From: Polaromonas jejuensis NBRC 106434
GTDB taxonomy: Bacteria; Pseudomonadota; Gammaproteobacteria; Burkholderiales; Burkholderiaceae_C
DNA length: 64,000 bases
Direction of reading: 5' to 3'
Assembly (NCBI RefSeq): GCF_001598235.1
Contig: NZ_BCYO01000022.1
Location: forward strand, 1-64,000
A model generated the notes under the pieces. That model had not been told where the DNA came from, searched no databases, and saw nothing but the letters and a program-made list of their open reading frames with translations. This document shows, piece by piece, positions 34,305 to 44,487 of this stretch. The translations under genes and the position numbers were made by a program. Each line of letters opens with the position of its first letter. Position 1 is the first letter of the stretch.

Positions 34305-35597
34305 CCGATTGCCCTGGGCATTCTGGCCGCCAGTGGCCAGGTGGATGCGCGCAAGCTCGAAGGCTATGAATTTGCCGGCGAGTTGTCCCTGGGCGGCGAT
34401 TTGCGGCCGGTAAGGGGCGCGCTGGCCATGAGCCTGGCTGTCGCCCAGCCTGGCAACAGGGGTGCCAAGACGCTACCCAAGCTGGTGCTGCCCGAAGGCA
34501 GCGCCCAGGAAGCCGCGCTGGTGCCCGATGCCGAAATTTACCGCGCCCACCATTTGCTGGATGTGGTCAGGCAGTTTCTGCCGGGTGATGCCGCACCGGA
34601 AGCCCTGGATGGCTGGACACGGATAGCGCCGACCTCCACGCAGCAGCAGCCCGTCTACCCAGACCTCGCCGACGTCAAAGGCCAGGCCGCAGCCCGGCGG
34701 GCGCTGGAGATTGCCGCCGCCGGCGGGCACAGCGTCCTGATGATGGGGGCGCCAGGCTCGGGAAAATCCATGCTGGCGCAACGCTTTGCCGGCCTGTTGC
34801 CGACCATGACCACGGAGGAGGCCCTTGAAAGCGCGGCCGTCGCTTCGCTGGGTGGGCGCTTTTCGCTGGAGAACTGGGCGGTCCGGCCAACCTGCGCCCC
34901 GCATCATACGGCCAGCGCGGTCGCCCTTGTAGGTGGGGGCTCACCTCCGCGCCCCGGCGAGATTTCGCTGGCGCACCGGGGCGTGCTGTTTCTGGACGAG
35001 TTGCCCGAGTTTCCAAGGGCGGCGCTGGAAGCCCTGCGTGAACCGCTAGAGTCCGGCAGCATCACCATCTCGCGGGCGGCGCAGCGCGCCGAGTTTCCGG
35101 CGCGCTTTCAGCTGGTGGCGGCCATGAACCCCTGCCCTTGCGGCTTCCTGGGCTCCCACTTGCGTGCCTGCCGCTGTTCGCCCGACCAGGTCTCGCGCTA
35201 CCAGGGCAAGCTCAGCGGCCCGCTGCTGGACCGGATCGATTTGCACGTGGAGGTCGGTGCCCTGGCGGCCGACGAACTGGTCAACACGCCGCCCGGTGAA
35301 GCCACCGCGGCCATCAGGAGCCGGGTGGTTCAGGCGCGAGCGCGCGCCATCACCCGGCAGGGCAGTACCAACCAGGCGCTGGAAGGGCAGGCGATTGATG
35401 CGCAGTGCCAGCTGGATGAGGCCTCTGCAAAATTCCTCAACACGGCCGCGGCGCGCCTGGGCTGGTCAGGCCGCAGCATTCACCGCTGCCTGAAGGTGGC
35501 CAGAACCATTGCCGATCTGGCGGGAGCGGCCACGGTTCAGGTCACGCATGTGGCTGAAGCCGTGCAGTACCGCCGCGCACTCAAGGCGGTGCACTGA
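34296..35597 (+). pseudogene. comM: ComM/YifB AAA+ ATPase, 5'-truncated by element B
   Basis: From FDLPIALGILAASGQVDARK onward this is a Mg-chelatase-like ComM protein: LonC-type N-terminal remnant, Walker A GAPGSGKSMLAQRFAG, Walker B VLFLDELPEF, the zinc-binding-like MNPCPCGFLGSHLRACRC, and a C-terminal helical lid. ComM is a branch-migration helicase for natural transformation. About 85 N-terminal residues are missing, and no homologous 5' part is found elsewhere in the window. It should lie left of position 1 if the whole 34-kb island entered comM. A GTG at 34,341 could allow a shortened product. Confidence 0.88.
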
Positions 35598-35681
35598 GCG
35601 CCGCATGGGCGGGATGCCTGCAAGGGCCACCGGATGGCGGGATTCACCATCATCCGGGTGACCAGGGCCTTCAAAGGCGCA

Positions 35682-36503
35682 TCAATGCCCGTCGGAGGGT
35701 GAAGAGGGCTGGGCGGCAACCGGCGCTGGCGCCGGCTTGGGCGCGTACGTCACGCCATCGCTGCTGCGCAGGGTGCCGCCTTCCACGGTCACGCGGCTGC
35801 CGACACCGGGCGCCTGCGCGACTTCCACCATGCGGTGCGAACCATCTTCCATGCGCACGCCCACCTGGTATACGATTTCCTTGCGCATCTTCCCTTCAAT
35901 CGCATTGCCGGCAAAACCGCCGCCGACCGCGCCCAGAATGGTGGCTGCCGTACGACCACCGCCCTGGCCGATCTGGTTGCCCAACACGGCGCCCAGCACG
36001 CCGCCGGCCACGGCGCCTACGCCAGGGCCGGCCGGTTTGGCGGAACGCTCAACCGGCGTGACCGACTCCACCGAGCCGCACACCGCACACACCGGCGCCG
36101 CCGCGACATGCGCCGGGGCGGGATAAGGCGCGGGAGCGGGTGCCGGCGAAACGCCGGAATAGCTGGGGGCAGGAGCCGGCCTGGGCACCGGTTTCACCAC
36201 TTTTTTGGCAGGTGCCGGCGCCGCTGCCGGCTTGGCCGGTGCCGCTGCCGGTTTTTCAACCAGGTCGTCGGTGGCACCGACTGAAGCCGCAGGCGCCGCC
36301 AGCGGCGGTGCGGTCACGGTTTGCGGCGCCGGGGTAATGGCCGCCACAGGGGTTGCCGGCGCCTGCGCACGCTGGTTGTAAATCATGGTGCCGCCCATGG
36401 CGAGCACGGCCGCGCCCAGAATGGCCACGGCAGCCCACAGGGGTTTGTTGCCGGCCGAAGCGGGCTGCTGGCCGGGTTGGAGGTTATCAGCGGAGCTTGT
36501 CAT
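35682..36503 (-). CDS. glycine-zipper 2TM domain membrane-anchored protein
   Basis: Start chosen at MTSSADNLQPG (36,503) behind AAGGAAGG; about 273 residues. One N-terminal membrane anchor (LWAAVAILGAAVLAMGGTMI) is followed by a long Pro/Ala-rich linker and then a glycine zipper (GVGAVAGGVLGAVLGNQIGQ and ILGAVGGGFAGNAIEGK). A small C-terminal beta domain (YQVGVRMEDGSHRMVEVA) follows. Such SlyB/YMGG-like proteins sit in the envelope. The function is not known. Confidence 0.85.
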   Translation of the reverse strand: MTSSADNLQPGQQPASAGNKPLWAAVAILGAAVLAMGGTMIYNQRAQAPATPVAAITPAPQTVTAPPLAAPAASVGATDDLVEKPAAAPAKPAAAPAPAKKVVKPVPRPAPAPSYSGVSPAPAPAPYPAPAHVAAAPVCAVCGSVESVTPVERSAKPAGPGVGAVAGGVLGAVLGNQIGQGGGRTAATILGAVGGGFAGNAIEGKMRKEIVYQVGVRMEDGSHRMVEVAQAPGVGSRVTVEGGTLRSSDGVTYAPKPAPAPVAAQPSSPSDGH

Positions 36504-36726
36504 GGAGGGGACCTTCCTTGGTGAACATTTATTGCATCCATCGGCGCTCAAAAGGCGACGCCCAGAGCAGCACCTGACAGTGCTTACCCTTTTGAACGTG
36601 CGACATCGCCCAAAGGTACACAGGCCCGGTCAGCCGCGCGTGTCTATTTGTAAACGCAGCCAGCGGATCGGTAAAAGCGCCGTAAAGCACCCGGCAAAAG
36701 ACGCCCCCGCCAATACCCGCCCAAGA

Positions 36727-39573
36727 TTACAAATTCGGTGCCAGCAGGCGCTGCAAATCCTCGGCCTTGGCACCACGGCGCTGCGCCAGGTCCTGCAACT
36801 GGTCGTCGCCTATCTTGCCCACATTGAAATAGGTGCTCTCGGGATGACTCAGGTAAAAACCGCTGACGCTGGCGGCCGGCGTCATGGCCAGGCTTGTCGT
36901 CAGCGCCATGCCCACCTCATCGGCGCGCAGCAGTTCGAACATGTCTTTTTTCACGCTGTGGTCCGGGCAGGCCGGGTAACCGGGCGCCGGACGAATGCCC
37001 TGGTATTTTTCGGCGATCAGCGCGTCCTTGTCCAGCGTTTCGGCGGGCACATAACCCCAGAGGTCCTGGCGCACGCGCTGATGCATGGCTTCGGCAAACG
37101 CCTCGGCCAGGCGGTCGGCCAACGCCTTGAGCATGATGGACGAGTAGTCGTCATGGTCGTCCAGAAAGTACTTTTCCTTCTTCTCCGCGCCCAGGCCCGC
37201 GGTCACGGCAAAAAGCCCGATGTAATCGGCAATTCTTGAATCATTTTGGTCTGCAGCCCCCGTTTTACGGGCGCGAGCAGCTATTACTTCAGGAGCAAGC
37301 AGCTTGGGCGCCACGAAGTCGGCCAGGCAGCGGCTGGGGCGCATCACGCCGTCGACCGCGGTTTTTTCGGTTTGCTGGCGCAGGCCGTACCAGGTCATCG
37401 CCACCTCGCTGCGCGACTCGTCGGCATAGATCTCGATGTCATCGCCCACGCTGTTGGCCGGGTACAGGCCAATCACACCACTGGCCGTGAGCCAGCGGCC
37501 CTCGATCAGGCGCTTGAGCATGCGCTGCGCGTCCGCGTAGACCCGCACCGCCTCGGCGCCCACCACCTCGTCTTTCAGGATGGCCGGAAACGGGCCGGCC
37601 AGGTCCCAGGTCTGGAAGAAAGGTCCCCAGTCGATGTACTGCGCCAGCTCGGCCAGGTCGAAGTTCTTGAACACGCGCCGGCCGATGAATTTGGGCACGG
37701 GTGGCGTGTAGCCGGCCCAGTCGATGGGGGTGGCATTGGCGCGGGCCTTGGCCAGCGGCCACATCGGCACCTGCTTTTTGTTGGCGTGCTGGGTGCGCAC
37801 CTTGTCGTAATCGCTATTGACCTCGGCGATGTATTTCGCGGCCTGGTCGGACAGCAGGCTTTGCGCCACGCTCACGCTGCGCGAGGCGTCGGGCACATAC
37901 ACCACCGGGCCCTCATAGTGCGGCGAGATCTTGACCGCGGTATGCACCCGGCTGGTGGTGGCGCCGCCAATCAGCAGGGGGATTTTCTTGATGCGGAAAT
38001 GGTCGTCCTTCTGCATTTCGGCGGCCACGTATTGCATCTCTTCCAGGCTGGGCGTGATCAGGCCGGACAGGCCCACGATGTCGGCGCCCTCGACCTTGGC
38101 GCGCGCCAGGATCTCGTGGCAGGGCACCATCACGCCCATGTTGACGACTTCGAAGTTGTTGCACTGCAAGACCACCGTGACGATGTTCTTGCCGATGTCG
38201 TGCACATCGCCCTTCACCGTGGCAATGATGATCTTGCCCTTGGTTTTCACGTCGCCGCCGGCGGCTTCCAGCTGCAGCTTTTCGGCCTCGATGTAGGGCA
38301 GCAGGTGCGCCACCGCCTGCTTCATCACGCGGGCGCTTTTCACCACCTGCGGCAAGAACATCTTGCCCTGGCCAAACAGGTCGCCGACGACGTTCATGCC
38401 GTCCATCAGCGGGCCTTCAATCACATGCAGCGGCCGGCCGCCCTCGGCCTTGATGGCCTGCCACATCTCTTCGGTGTCTTCGGTGATGAACTCGTTCATG
38501 CCGAGCACCAGCGCGTGCGACAGGCGCTCGCGCACCGGCAACGCACGCCATTCGTTCTTCTTGCTGTCGTCCTTGGCGCCGCTCTTGGCGCTTTCGGCCA
38601 CTTCAATCAGGCGTTCGCTGGGCGTCAGCTCGGCCTCGCCCGGCTGGTAGCTAGGTGCGCGATTGAGCACCACGTCTTCGACGCGCTCGCGCAAGGTCGG
38701 CTCCAGGTCGTCATAGACGCCGACCATGCCGGCGTTGACAATGCCCATGTCCATGCCGGCCTGGATCGCGTGATAGAGGAACACCGTGTGAATCGCCTCG
38801 CGCACCGGGTCGTTGCCGCGGAAACTGAAGGACACATTGGACACGCCGCCCGAGACCTTGGCCCCCGGCAGGTTGGCCTTGATCCAGCGCGTGGCCTCGA
38901 TGAAATCCACCGCGTAGTTGTTGTGCTCCTCGATGCCCGTGGCAATGGCGAAGATGTTGGGGTCAAAAATGATGTCTTCCGGCGGAAAACCGACCTCGTC
39001 GACCAGCACGCGGTAGGCGCGCTCGCAGATTTCGATCTTGCGCTGGTAGGTGTCGGCCTGGCCTTTTTCGTCAAAGGCCATGACCACGGCGGCCGCGCCG
39101 TAGCGCTTGAGCAGCTTGGCCTGCTGCTTGAAGGGCTCAAGCCCTTCCTTCATCGAGATGGAATTGACGATGCCCTTGCCCTGGATGCAGCGCAGGCCGG
39201 CCTCGATCACGCTCCACTTGGAGCTGTCGATCATGATGGGCACGCGGGCGATGTCGGGCTCGCTGGCGATCAGGTTCAGGAAACGCACCATGGCGGCCTG
39301 GCTGTCCAGCATGGCCTCGTCCATGTTGATGTCGATGATCTGCGCGCCGTTTTCCACCTGCTGGCGCGCCACCACCAGCGCCTTCTCGTATTCGCCATTG
39401 AGAATCATGCGGGCGAAGGCCTTGGAACCGGTGACGTTGGTGCGCTCGCCGATGTTGACAAACGTGGCGCTTGGGGACAGACCTTCAGCTCCGTCCTCAG
39501 CTGAATAGGCGGCGCCAATGCTGACCGGCTCCAGGCCGGACAGCTTCATGGGGGGGACTTGAATTTCGGACAT
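36727..39573 (-). CDS. metH: cobalamin-dependent methionine synthase, folate/B12/activation modules
   Basis: A 948-residue protein that lacks the homocysteine-binding module of full MetH. The pterin-binding domain starts near residue 37 ([14 protein letters not shown]). The B12-binding domain has the DxHxxG motif in [13 protein letters not shown]. The C-terminal SAM-binding activation domain contains [17 protein letters not shown]. The missing module is a separate gene at 53,477-54,529; this two-gene form occurs in related bacteria. It transfers methyl from methyl-tetrahydrofolate to homocysteine. A probable SAH riboswitch lies just upstream. Confidence 0.95.
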   Translation of the reverse strand: MSEIQVPPMKLSGLEPVSIGAAYSAEDGAEGLSPSATFVNIGERTNVTGSKAFARMILNGEYEKALVVARQQVENGAQIIDINMDEAMLDSQAAMVRFLNLIASEPDIARVPIMIDSSKWSVIEAGLRCIQGKGIVNSISMKEGLEPFKQQAKLLKRYGAAAVVMAFDEKGQADTYQRKIEICERAYRVLVDEVGFPPEDIIFDPNIFAIATGIEEHNNYAVDFIEATRWIKANLPGAKVSGGVSNVSFSFRGNDPVREAIHTVFLYHAIQAGMDMGIVNAGMVGVYDDLEPTLRERVEDVVLNRAPSYQPGEAELTPSERLIEVAESAKSGAKDDSKKNEWRALPVRERLSHALVLGMNEFITEDTEEMWQAIKAEGGRPLHVIEGPLMDGMNVVGDLFGQGKMFLPQVVKSARVMKQAVAHLLPYIEAEKLQLEAAGGDVKTKGKIIIATVKGDVHDIGKNIVTVVLQCNNFEVVNMGVMVPCHEILARAKVEGADIVGLSGLITPSLEEMQYVAAEMQKDDHFRIKKIPLLIGGATTSRVHTAVKISPHYEGPVVYVPDASRSVSVAQSLLSDQAAKYIAEVNSDYDKVRTQHANKKQVPMWPLAKARANATPIDWAGYTPPVPKFIGRRVFKNFDLAELAQYIDWGPFFQTWDLAGPFPAILKDEVVGAEAVRVYADAQRMLKRLIEGRWLTASGVIGLYPANSVGDDIEIYADESRSEVAMTWYGLRQQTEKTAVDGVMRPSRCLADFVAPKLLAPEVIAARARKTGAADQNDSRIADYIGLFAVTAGLGAEKKEKYFLDDHDDYSSIMLKALADRLAEAFAEAMHQRVRQDLWGYVPAETLDKDALIAEKYQGIRPAPGYPACPDHSVKKDMFELLRADEVGMALTTSLAMTPAASVSGFYLSHPESTYFNVGKIGDDQLQDLAQRRGAKAEDLQRLLAPNL

Positions 39574-39599
39574 GGTCTCACCTGTAAAAACAGAAGTCA

Positions 39600-39671
39600 G
39601 GTGAGCGCCGTTGGAACATCCAAGCCTGACGCGGCCGAATTTCAGCGACGCTGCAACGCTCCTTGGATTCA
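39600..39671 (-). promoter_or_regulatory. S-adenosylhomocysteine (SAH) riboswitch
   Basis: The minus-strand leader has AATCCAAGGAGCGTTGCAGC, a variable hairpin, CAGGCTTGGAT and AACGGCGCTCACC. AATCCAAG can pair with CTTGGAT, and GAGCG with CGCTC, as in the conserved P1 and pseudoknot arrangement of SAH riboswitches, with the usual GGAGCG and GGCGCTCAC blocks. It ends about 27 bases before metH. These riboswitches turn on methyl-cycle genes when SAH accumulates. Confidence 0.8.
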
Positions 39672-39748
39672 GGGAATTTTACAGAACTGCCAAATCCGGC
39701 CGCGAATACTGCCGCCAAAGGCCCGATGGGCCATAGGCGCATCGGCGT

Positions 39749-40861
39749 TTATTTGCTGTAGGTCAGCACGTAAAACTTGTCCGTGAAGAACGTGTTGGCG
39801 TAATAGGGTGAAACGCTGGTCGTGATCTTCTTGGAATAGTCCGCACTGCCTTCGGCCGTGACCGCGTAGATTTTCTTGGTTTTCGGGTCGATCGCCATCG
39901 TGCGCACGCCGGCCTGGGTTCCCACCGCTTCCGACGGCTTGTAGGTATCGGCGTTCACCTGTTCAAAGACATTCATGACAGCGTTGACGCCGTTGGCCAG
40001 AAAGACACGTTTCAGCTCGGCGTCGTAAATCACGTCGTCATTGCCGCCGCCGATTTCATGGGTATAGATGATGGCCCCCGTTTCGGCGTTCATGACCGCA
40101 AACGACGGCTTGACCGTGGCGCTGCCGCGGCAACCCAGGAAAATCCGGTTGTTGGCGGCATCCAGCGCCAGGCCATTGGTCTGGGCGCAGCCCGGCGTCG
40201 GCCACTGGGCGGTCACCTTCATGTCCTTGGTGTTGATGCGATAGACCGAACCCTCATCCCGGGACGCCATGTAGAAATTGCCTTTGCCGTCGGCTTCGGC
40301 ATGTTCCGGCTTTTTGGTCGTGACCTTGATGGTGCCAGCGACCTTGAGCGACGGCGCATCCAGCACGATCAGCTCCGTGCCATCCTTGCCTGCGGCCATG
40401 TTGACGACAATGCGTTTGGTCGCCGGATCGTAGTGGGTCGCATCCAGTTCGTCGCCGAGCTTGATGGAAGGCTGCGCCTCCAGCGTCGACAACTTGAACG
40501 GGGTGATCGTGCCGTTTTCGTTATAGGAGATCCCGAGATCGAGTTCTGGCATCAGGGTCGCACCGTTCGAGCTGTCACTCGCCGTCGTCCCGATGACCTT
40601 GATCAACTTGCGGGTCGACATATCGACCACCTGCAGGCCTTGTCCACGATGCCCGATAAACAGGTGGTTATGAGCGGCATCCAGCGCGACGTAATCCCAC
40701 CCGGCGCCCTTGCCTGGAATGGCGGTTGCGTTTTCCAGGTGCCAGCCGTCAAAGGCAGCCGCCGGCGTCGTAACGCTGGCAGCACCCACCAAGGCCAAAG
40801 CAGCAGCGGCTAAGGCAGAGCGCGTTTTATGAAGGCGCAGGATAGATTGTTTCGATTCCAT
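39749..40861 (-). CDS. exported YncE-like beta-propeller protein
   Basis: A 370-residue protein with a signal peptide ending ASVTTPAAA. Repeated blade-like segments are visible (NHLFIGHRGQGLQVVDMSTR, AANNRIFLGCRGSATV, KTKKIYAVTAEGSADY). These fit the seven-bladed YncE/YVTN propeller. Proteins of this type bind DNA or small ligands in the periplasm, but this one's ligand is unknown. Its 142-bp upstream region is duplicated at 46,924-47,065. Confidence 0.85.
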   Translation of the reverse strand: MESKQSILRLHKTRSALAAAALALVGAASVTTPAAAFDGWHLENATAIPGKGAGWDYVALDAAHNHLFIGHRGQGLQVVDMSTRKLIKVIGTTASDSSNGATLMPELDLGISYNENGTITPFKLSTLEAQPSIKLGDELDATHYDPATKRIVVNMAAGKDGTELIVLDAPSLKVAGTIKVTTKKPEHAEADGKGNFYMASRDEGSVYRINTKDMKVTAQWPTPGCAQTNGLALDAANNRIFLGCRGSATVKPSFAVMNAETGAIIYTHEIGGGNDDVIYDAELKRVFLANGVNAVMNVFEQVNADTYKPSEAVGTQAGVRTMAIDPKTKKIYAVTAEGSADYSKKITTSVSPYYANTFFTDKFYVLTYSK

Positions 40862-40981
40862 GTTTGTCTCCAGTAATAGTTAGGCTGAGGCAATGTAATC
40901 TGCATCATCTGTCAAAAGGCTGTCAAAAACAAAAGTCTCTTTGAGGTTTCCGCTGAGGGCAGACAGAGCCAGGGAAATCCC
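40840..40981. repeat. 142-bp upstream region duplicated at 46,924-47,065
   Basis: The start codon area and leader of the beta-propeller gene reappear with roughly 80% identity at 46,924-47,065, in the same direction. Shared blocks include CATCTGTCAAAAGGCTGTC and CGCTGAGGGCAGACAG. This copy keeps its gene, the other does not. Confidence 0.8.
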
Positions 40982-40989
40982 TCAGGTAC

Positions 40990-41985
40990 TCAGGGAGACT
41001 TGATGCGCAAACCCGACTGAAACGCAAGTTCTCTGTATTTATTGACAGTCTCGCGAACCAGGACCTCCAGGTCTGCACCGGTTTTGGTCAGGGGCTGGAG
41101 GCCACGCTCCTCACGCAAGGCATCGAATGCAGGTTGTGCCAGCATTTTGTTGAAAACTCCAGCCCATCGCAGATAGTCTGCTTCCGCGACCTTCGGCCCC
41201 ATGTACACGCCACGTATATTGGTCCATTCAATGTCGTAGCCCCCTTCCTTCGAGGTCGGAACATCTTTGAGTCTTCCCGGCAACCGATGGTTTGCAAAGA
41301 CGACGAGGATGCGTAGTTTGGCGCCGTTCTTGATCAGGCCAAGCGCTTCCGACGCATCGCCGGACACCACGTCGACATGCTTGCCGAGCAAGGCGGCATT
41401 GGCTTCGCCCCCCCCTTCAAAGCCGACGAAGCGCATCTTTTTGAAGTTGACGCCGGCGGCCCGGGCGACCAGCGATGCCTTCATCCAATCCTGGCTGCCG
41501 ACAGTACCGCTCCCGCCAAATACCACGCCGTCCGGCTTCCTCTTTAACGCCGCCACCAGATCGTCGAGTGTCGCGTACGGGGAATCGTCCTTGACGATCA
41601 GCACGCCATGGTCAACACCGAGCGCCGCCAGCCATTTCACGTCCCGTTCGGTGTATTTGCCAAATCGGCCCTGGGCGATGTTGAACAACGAACCGCCGGA
41701 GAAGGCCACAAAAGTATTGGGCTCGGCATTCCGGTGGGCGATGACAGCGTTGAAGGTGACCGCGCCCACGCCGCCCGGCATATAGGTGGTGCGCACGGGT
41801 TCGAGGGACGGTTGGACCGCCTGCAAACCGGCGCGTACCAGTTCGCAGGTGACGTCGAAGCCACCGCCGGGCATGGCCGGGGCAATGCACTCGGGCGTGC
41901 CGGATGCAAAAGACGGGCACACCAAAGACGCCAGAAAAGTGATGACAAGCAGAGTTCGAAACCTGGTGATAAGCCCGTGCATCAT
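40990..41985 (-). CDS. Bug/TctC-family periplasmic solute-binding protein
   Basis: A 331-residue tricarboxylate-transport-type receptor with a signal peptide (core LLVITFLASLVCPSFA). Family features are PAMPGGGFDVTCELVRAGL near the start and VVFGGSGTVGSQDWMKASLV in the middle. It lies 16 bases after the TctE-like kinase gene, so the kinase, regulator and receptor form one operon. Ligand is probably an organic acid. No TctA/TctB membrane genes follow. Confidence 0.85.
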   Translation of the reverse strand: MMHGLITRFRTLLVITFLASLVCPSFASGTPECIAPAMPGGGFDVTCELVRAGLQAVQPSLEPVRTTYMPGGVGAVTFNAVIAHRNAEPNTFVAFSGGSLFNIAQGRFGKYTERDVKWLAALGVDHGVLIVKDDSPYATLDDLVAALKRKPDGVVFGGSGTVGSQDWMKASLVARAAGVNFKKMRFVGFEGGGEANAALLGKHVDVVSGDASEALGLIKNGAKLRILVVFANHRLPGRLKDVPTSKEGGYDIEWTNIRGVYMGPKVAEADYLRWAGVFNKMLAQPAFDALREERGLQPLTKTGADLEVLVRETVNKYRELAFQSGLRIKSP

Positions 41986-42001
41986 TTGTACCCTGACGAA
42001 G

Positions 42002-43411
42002 TTAATGGTCGCTTCCGGCGGCAGGAAGAGTCAGCGCCATCGTCGTGCCGATATGGTCCGGGCCATCACTCACGGTGAGTTTGCCACCGTGCAATTCAGC
42101 GATGGTCTTGACAATCGCCAGGCCGAGCCCCGTGCCACCCGCTTGCGCTGCCTTTCCGCGCCGAAAGCGCTCGCCGATATGGGAGCGCTCCTCTTCCGGG
42201 ATTCCCGGCCCATTGTCCGTCACCGTGACCTTCGCGGTGACGGCATCGCCACTGACGGCCAGCGTGATGAGCCCATTTTCGGCGAGGTGGCCGATGGCGT
42301 TGTCCACAAGGTTGGCAATCGCTTCGCGCAACAGGGGTTCGATCGCCACGACCATTATTTTCTGCTTTGCGGCAACAAAACCAAAATCATGCTTTTTCCG
42401 GCGTGCTTCCGGCAAGAAGATGCGCCCCACATCTTCCGCCAGGACATTGAGGTCAATGCTTGCCATGGATTCTGCAACCATGCCCGCATTGTTGGCGCGT
42501 GCCAATGAAAGCAACTGGTTGGTAGAGCGCGTTGCATGGTCGATACAGCGCTGCATGGCCCCAAGAGCTTCAGATACGCGAGGCAGGTCCGGTTCGCGCA
42601 TCGCATATTCGATCTGGGTACGCAAGACGGCGAGCGGGGTGCGAAGCTGATGGGAAGCGTCGTCCAGGAACTGACTTTGGCTTAGAGCCAACTGCCGATA
42701 CCGTTCCACGTGCTTGTTGACTGCATCCACCAAGGGCCGTACTTCGGATGGAACCTGCGCCGGATTGATAGGCGTCATATCGTCTTGCGCCCGCTCCGCC
42801 ACTTCGCGGCGCAGCTTCTGCAACGGCCGGAGAACCAATACCACGCCAACGGCCAGCAGCAAGGCGATCAAGACAACAAGCAGTGCGTCCAGCAGCGCCG
42901 CCTGCAGTAGCAGGCTCCGCGCAAAAGTGGTGCGTGAATTAATGCTTTCCGCCACTTGTATGACCACGCGCTGCGGGTCGGCGCCATACAGGGGCTTGCT
43001 CAGCAGACGGGAATAGATGCCAATGCGTACGGGCTCACCAAAATACAGCGCATCGTAAAAATGCGGCACGCCCGACTGGAGGTAAATCGAGGGGGTGGGC
43101 AGGTCTGCATTGCCCAGCGTGACCAGGCCGTCTTCCGTGGAAACCCGATAGAACACCGAACCGCTTGCCGTCAACTGAAAGAACTCCAGCATGGTATAGG
43201 GCAGCTCCATGCCCAGACCGCCGGTCTTGGTCGATATATTGGCATCGATGGCTTTGATGGCCCCCAGCAACGAACGGTCATAGGCCGAATTCGCGGCGAT
43301 CTGCAATGCCTGGTAGTTCAGCCAGAGCTCGCCACACAATAAAAGCGTGAGCGAGGGCAGCAGCAGGGCGAGCAGTTTGCGCTTAAGGGTGCTCACGGCC
43401 TTCTGCGTCAC
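42002..43411 (-). CDS. tctE: sensor histidine kinase, TctE-like
   Basis: A 469-residue membrane kinase. Two membrane segments (LLALLLPSLTLLLCGELWL and LLDALLVVLIALLLAVGVVL) frame a periplasmic sensing domain of about 140 residues. HAMP-like linker, then the phosphoacceptor His in LDDASHQLRTPLAVL, N-box EAIANLVDNAIGHL, and G-boxes DNGPGIPEEE and GGTGLGLAI. It overlaps the regulator gene by 29 bases and precedes a Bug receptor, as in citrate-sensing TctDE systems. Confidence 0.9.
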   Translation of the reverse strand: MTQKAVSTLKRKLLALLLPSLTLLLCGELWLNYQALQIAANSAYDRSLLGAIKAIDANISTKTGGLGMELPYTMLEFFQLTASGSVFYRVSTEDGLVTLGNADLPTPSIYLQSGVPHFYDALYFGEPVRIGIYSRLLSKPLYGADPQRVVIQVAESINSRTTFARSLLLQAALLDALLVVLIALLLAVGVVLVLRPLQKLRREVAERAQDDMTPINPAQVPSEVRPLVDAVNKHVERYRQLALSQSQFLDDASHQLRTPLAVLRTQIEYAMREPDLPRVSEALGAMQRCIDHATRSTNQLLSLARANNAGMVAESMASIDLNVLAEDVGRIFLPEARRKKHDFGFVAAKQKIMVVAIEPLLREAIANLVDNAIGHLAENGLITLAVSGDAVTAKVTVTDNGPGIPEEERSHIGERFRRGKAAQAGGTGLGLAIVKTIAELHGGKLTVSDGPDHIGTTMALTLPAAGSDH

Positions 43412-44069
43412 TTTCCAGGCAGTAGCCGAATCCGCGCATGGTGGTAATCCGTATCGCCCCGCTGGCCAATTTTTTTCTCAGCCGATAGATCAGCACTTCT
43501 ATCGCCTCCAGGTTGACATCATCTCCACGCGGAAATACCCGATCAAGCAAAAACTGCTTGGACACAGGCTCGCCGGAGCGCTGTATCAGCGCATGCAGCA
43601 TGGCATATTCACGCGGCGTCAGGGTCAGGGGCGTCTCACCGACATGAAATTGCTTGGCACCGACGTCAAGCGTCAAGCTGCCGCAGCTGAAGCGAGGATG
43701 CTCGCGGCCACGGCTACGGCGGATCAATGCCAGCAATCGCGCCTCCAGCTCGGCCAGTACAAATGGTTTTGGCAAAAAATCGTCAGCGCCCTCATTCAGG
43801 CTGGAAACCCGTTCGGTCAATGAGTCCCTGGCGGTCAGGATCAATATCGGCACCCGGTTATCAGATGCACGCAGGCCTGTCAGTACGTCGTGTCCGCCTT
43901 TCCCCGGCAGGCCCAGGTCAAGGATGACGGCATCAAACTCCTCGGTGGCCAGAATCCTTTCGGCCACCAAGCCGTCGTTGCTCCATTCGACAGAGAAATT
44001 GCTTTGCTCCAGCGCCTTGATCAGCCAGGTGGCCAATTCTTCTCCGTCTTCTACAAGGAGTATGCGCAT
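43383..44069 (-). CDS. tctD: OmpR-family response regulator, TctD-like
   Basis: Start at MRILLVEDGEELATW (44,069), about 228 residues; a start at 44,102 is also open. The receiver has acidic Glu7/Asp8, phospho-acceptor Asp51 in VILDLGLPGKGG and the Lys in DDFLPKPF. The winged-helix domain ends LRKKLASGAIRITTMRGFGY. It is co-transcribed with the overlapping kinase and likely switches on the downstream Bug gene. Confidence 0.9.
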   Translation of the reverse strand: MRILLVEDGEELATWLIKALEQSNFSVEWSNDGLVAERILATEEFDAVILDLGLPGKGGHDVLTGLRASDNRVPILILTARDSLTERVSSLNEGADDFLPKPFVLAELEARLLALIRRSRGREHPRFSCGSLTLDVGAKQFHVGETPLTLTPREYAMLHALIQRSGEPVSKQFLLDRVFPRGDDVNLEAIEVLIYRLRKKLASGAIRITTMRGFGYCLESDAEGREHP

Positions 44070-44487
44070 ACAGCTGGTGTCACCTTGAATGGAGTTGGGC
44101 AATGAATGTTGGAATTAAAAATCCTTGCATCGGCGGTTCGACTGCGCACCAGGACATTCAGAAATTGCGCCATGAAAAGCATCGGCTCATACACGTTGTA
44201 TGTTCTTCATGGCTGGAGGCAAAGTTCTTGACTCAAGACCGTTTGCGGGTAGTCACCAACTCACAAATTTTCTCTCGCCTCAGCTCCCGTTTCATCTTTC
44301 CAGGGTCTGCCGCGGATAAGGCAGAACATGTTGAATTATGCTGCGAATTTACAAAAAATTGGCCCGCACACCATCAGCGTATTCCCTGCAATGGCGCAGG
44401 CCGCCACCGTGCCAGGCGATCACCGATGGGTATTTTCAGGTAAAAGGGCGATGCCCATGGGACACCGCCCTTGTCTCATGCGATGAC
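44070..44487. other. geneless stretch between divergent promoter region and ABC receptor end
   Basis: No convincing gene; an open frame at 44,102-44,443 (plus) has no family features. The stretch should hold the promoter of the tctDE-bug operon on one side and contains a terminator-like hairpin at 44,442-44,472 on the other. Confidence 0.5.
44442..44472 (-). terminator. rho-independent terminator of the ABC receptor gene
   Basis: On the minus strand AAGGGCG and CGCCCTT are 7-base arms followed by TTTT, 16 bases past the stop of the gene at 44,488. The loop is GTGTCCCATGGGCAT and has internal pairing. Confidence 0.65.

Noticed and set aside
37246..39504. 752-codon plus-strand open frame opposite metH
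   Set aside because: It is an antisense shadow of the high-GC metH gene: composition is rich in His, Ala, Gly and Arg with no domain, while the minus frame is a clear methionine synthase.
36727..39573. metH as a broken gene lacking its N-terminus
   Set aside because: The gene starts cleanly after a riboswitch, and the missing module is present as a separate intact gene, so it is a two-gene form rather than a truncation.
44102..44443. 113-residue plus-strand frame
   Set aside because: No family features, low-likelihood composition and overlap with the tctD promoter and a terminator.
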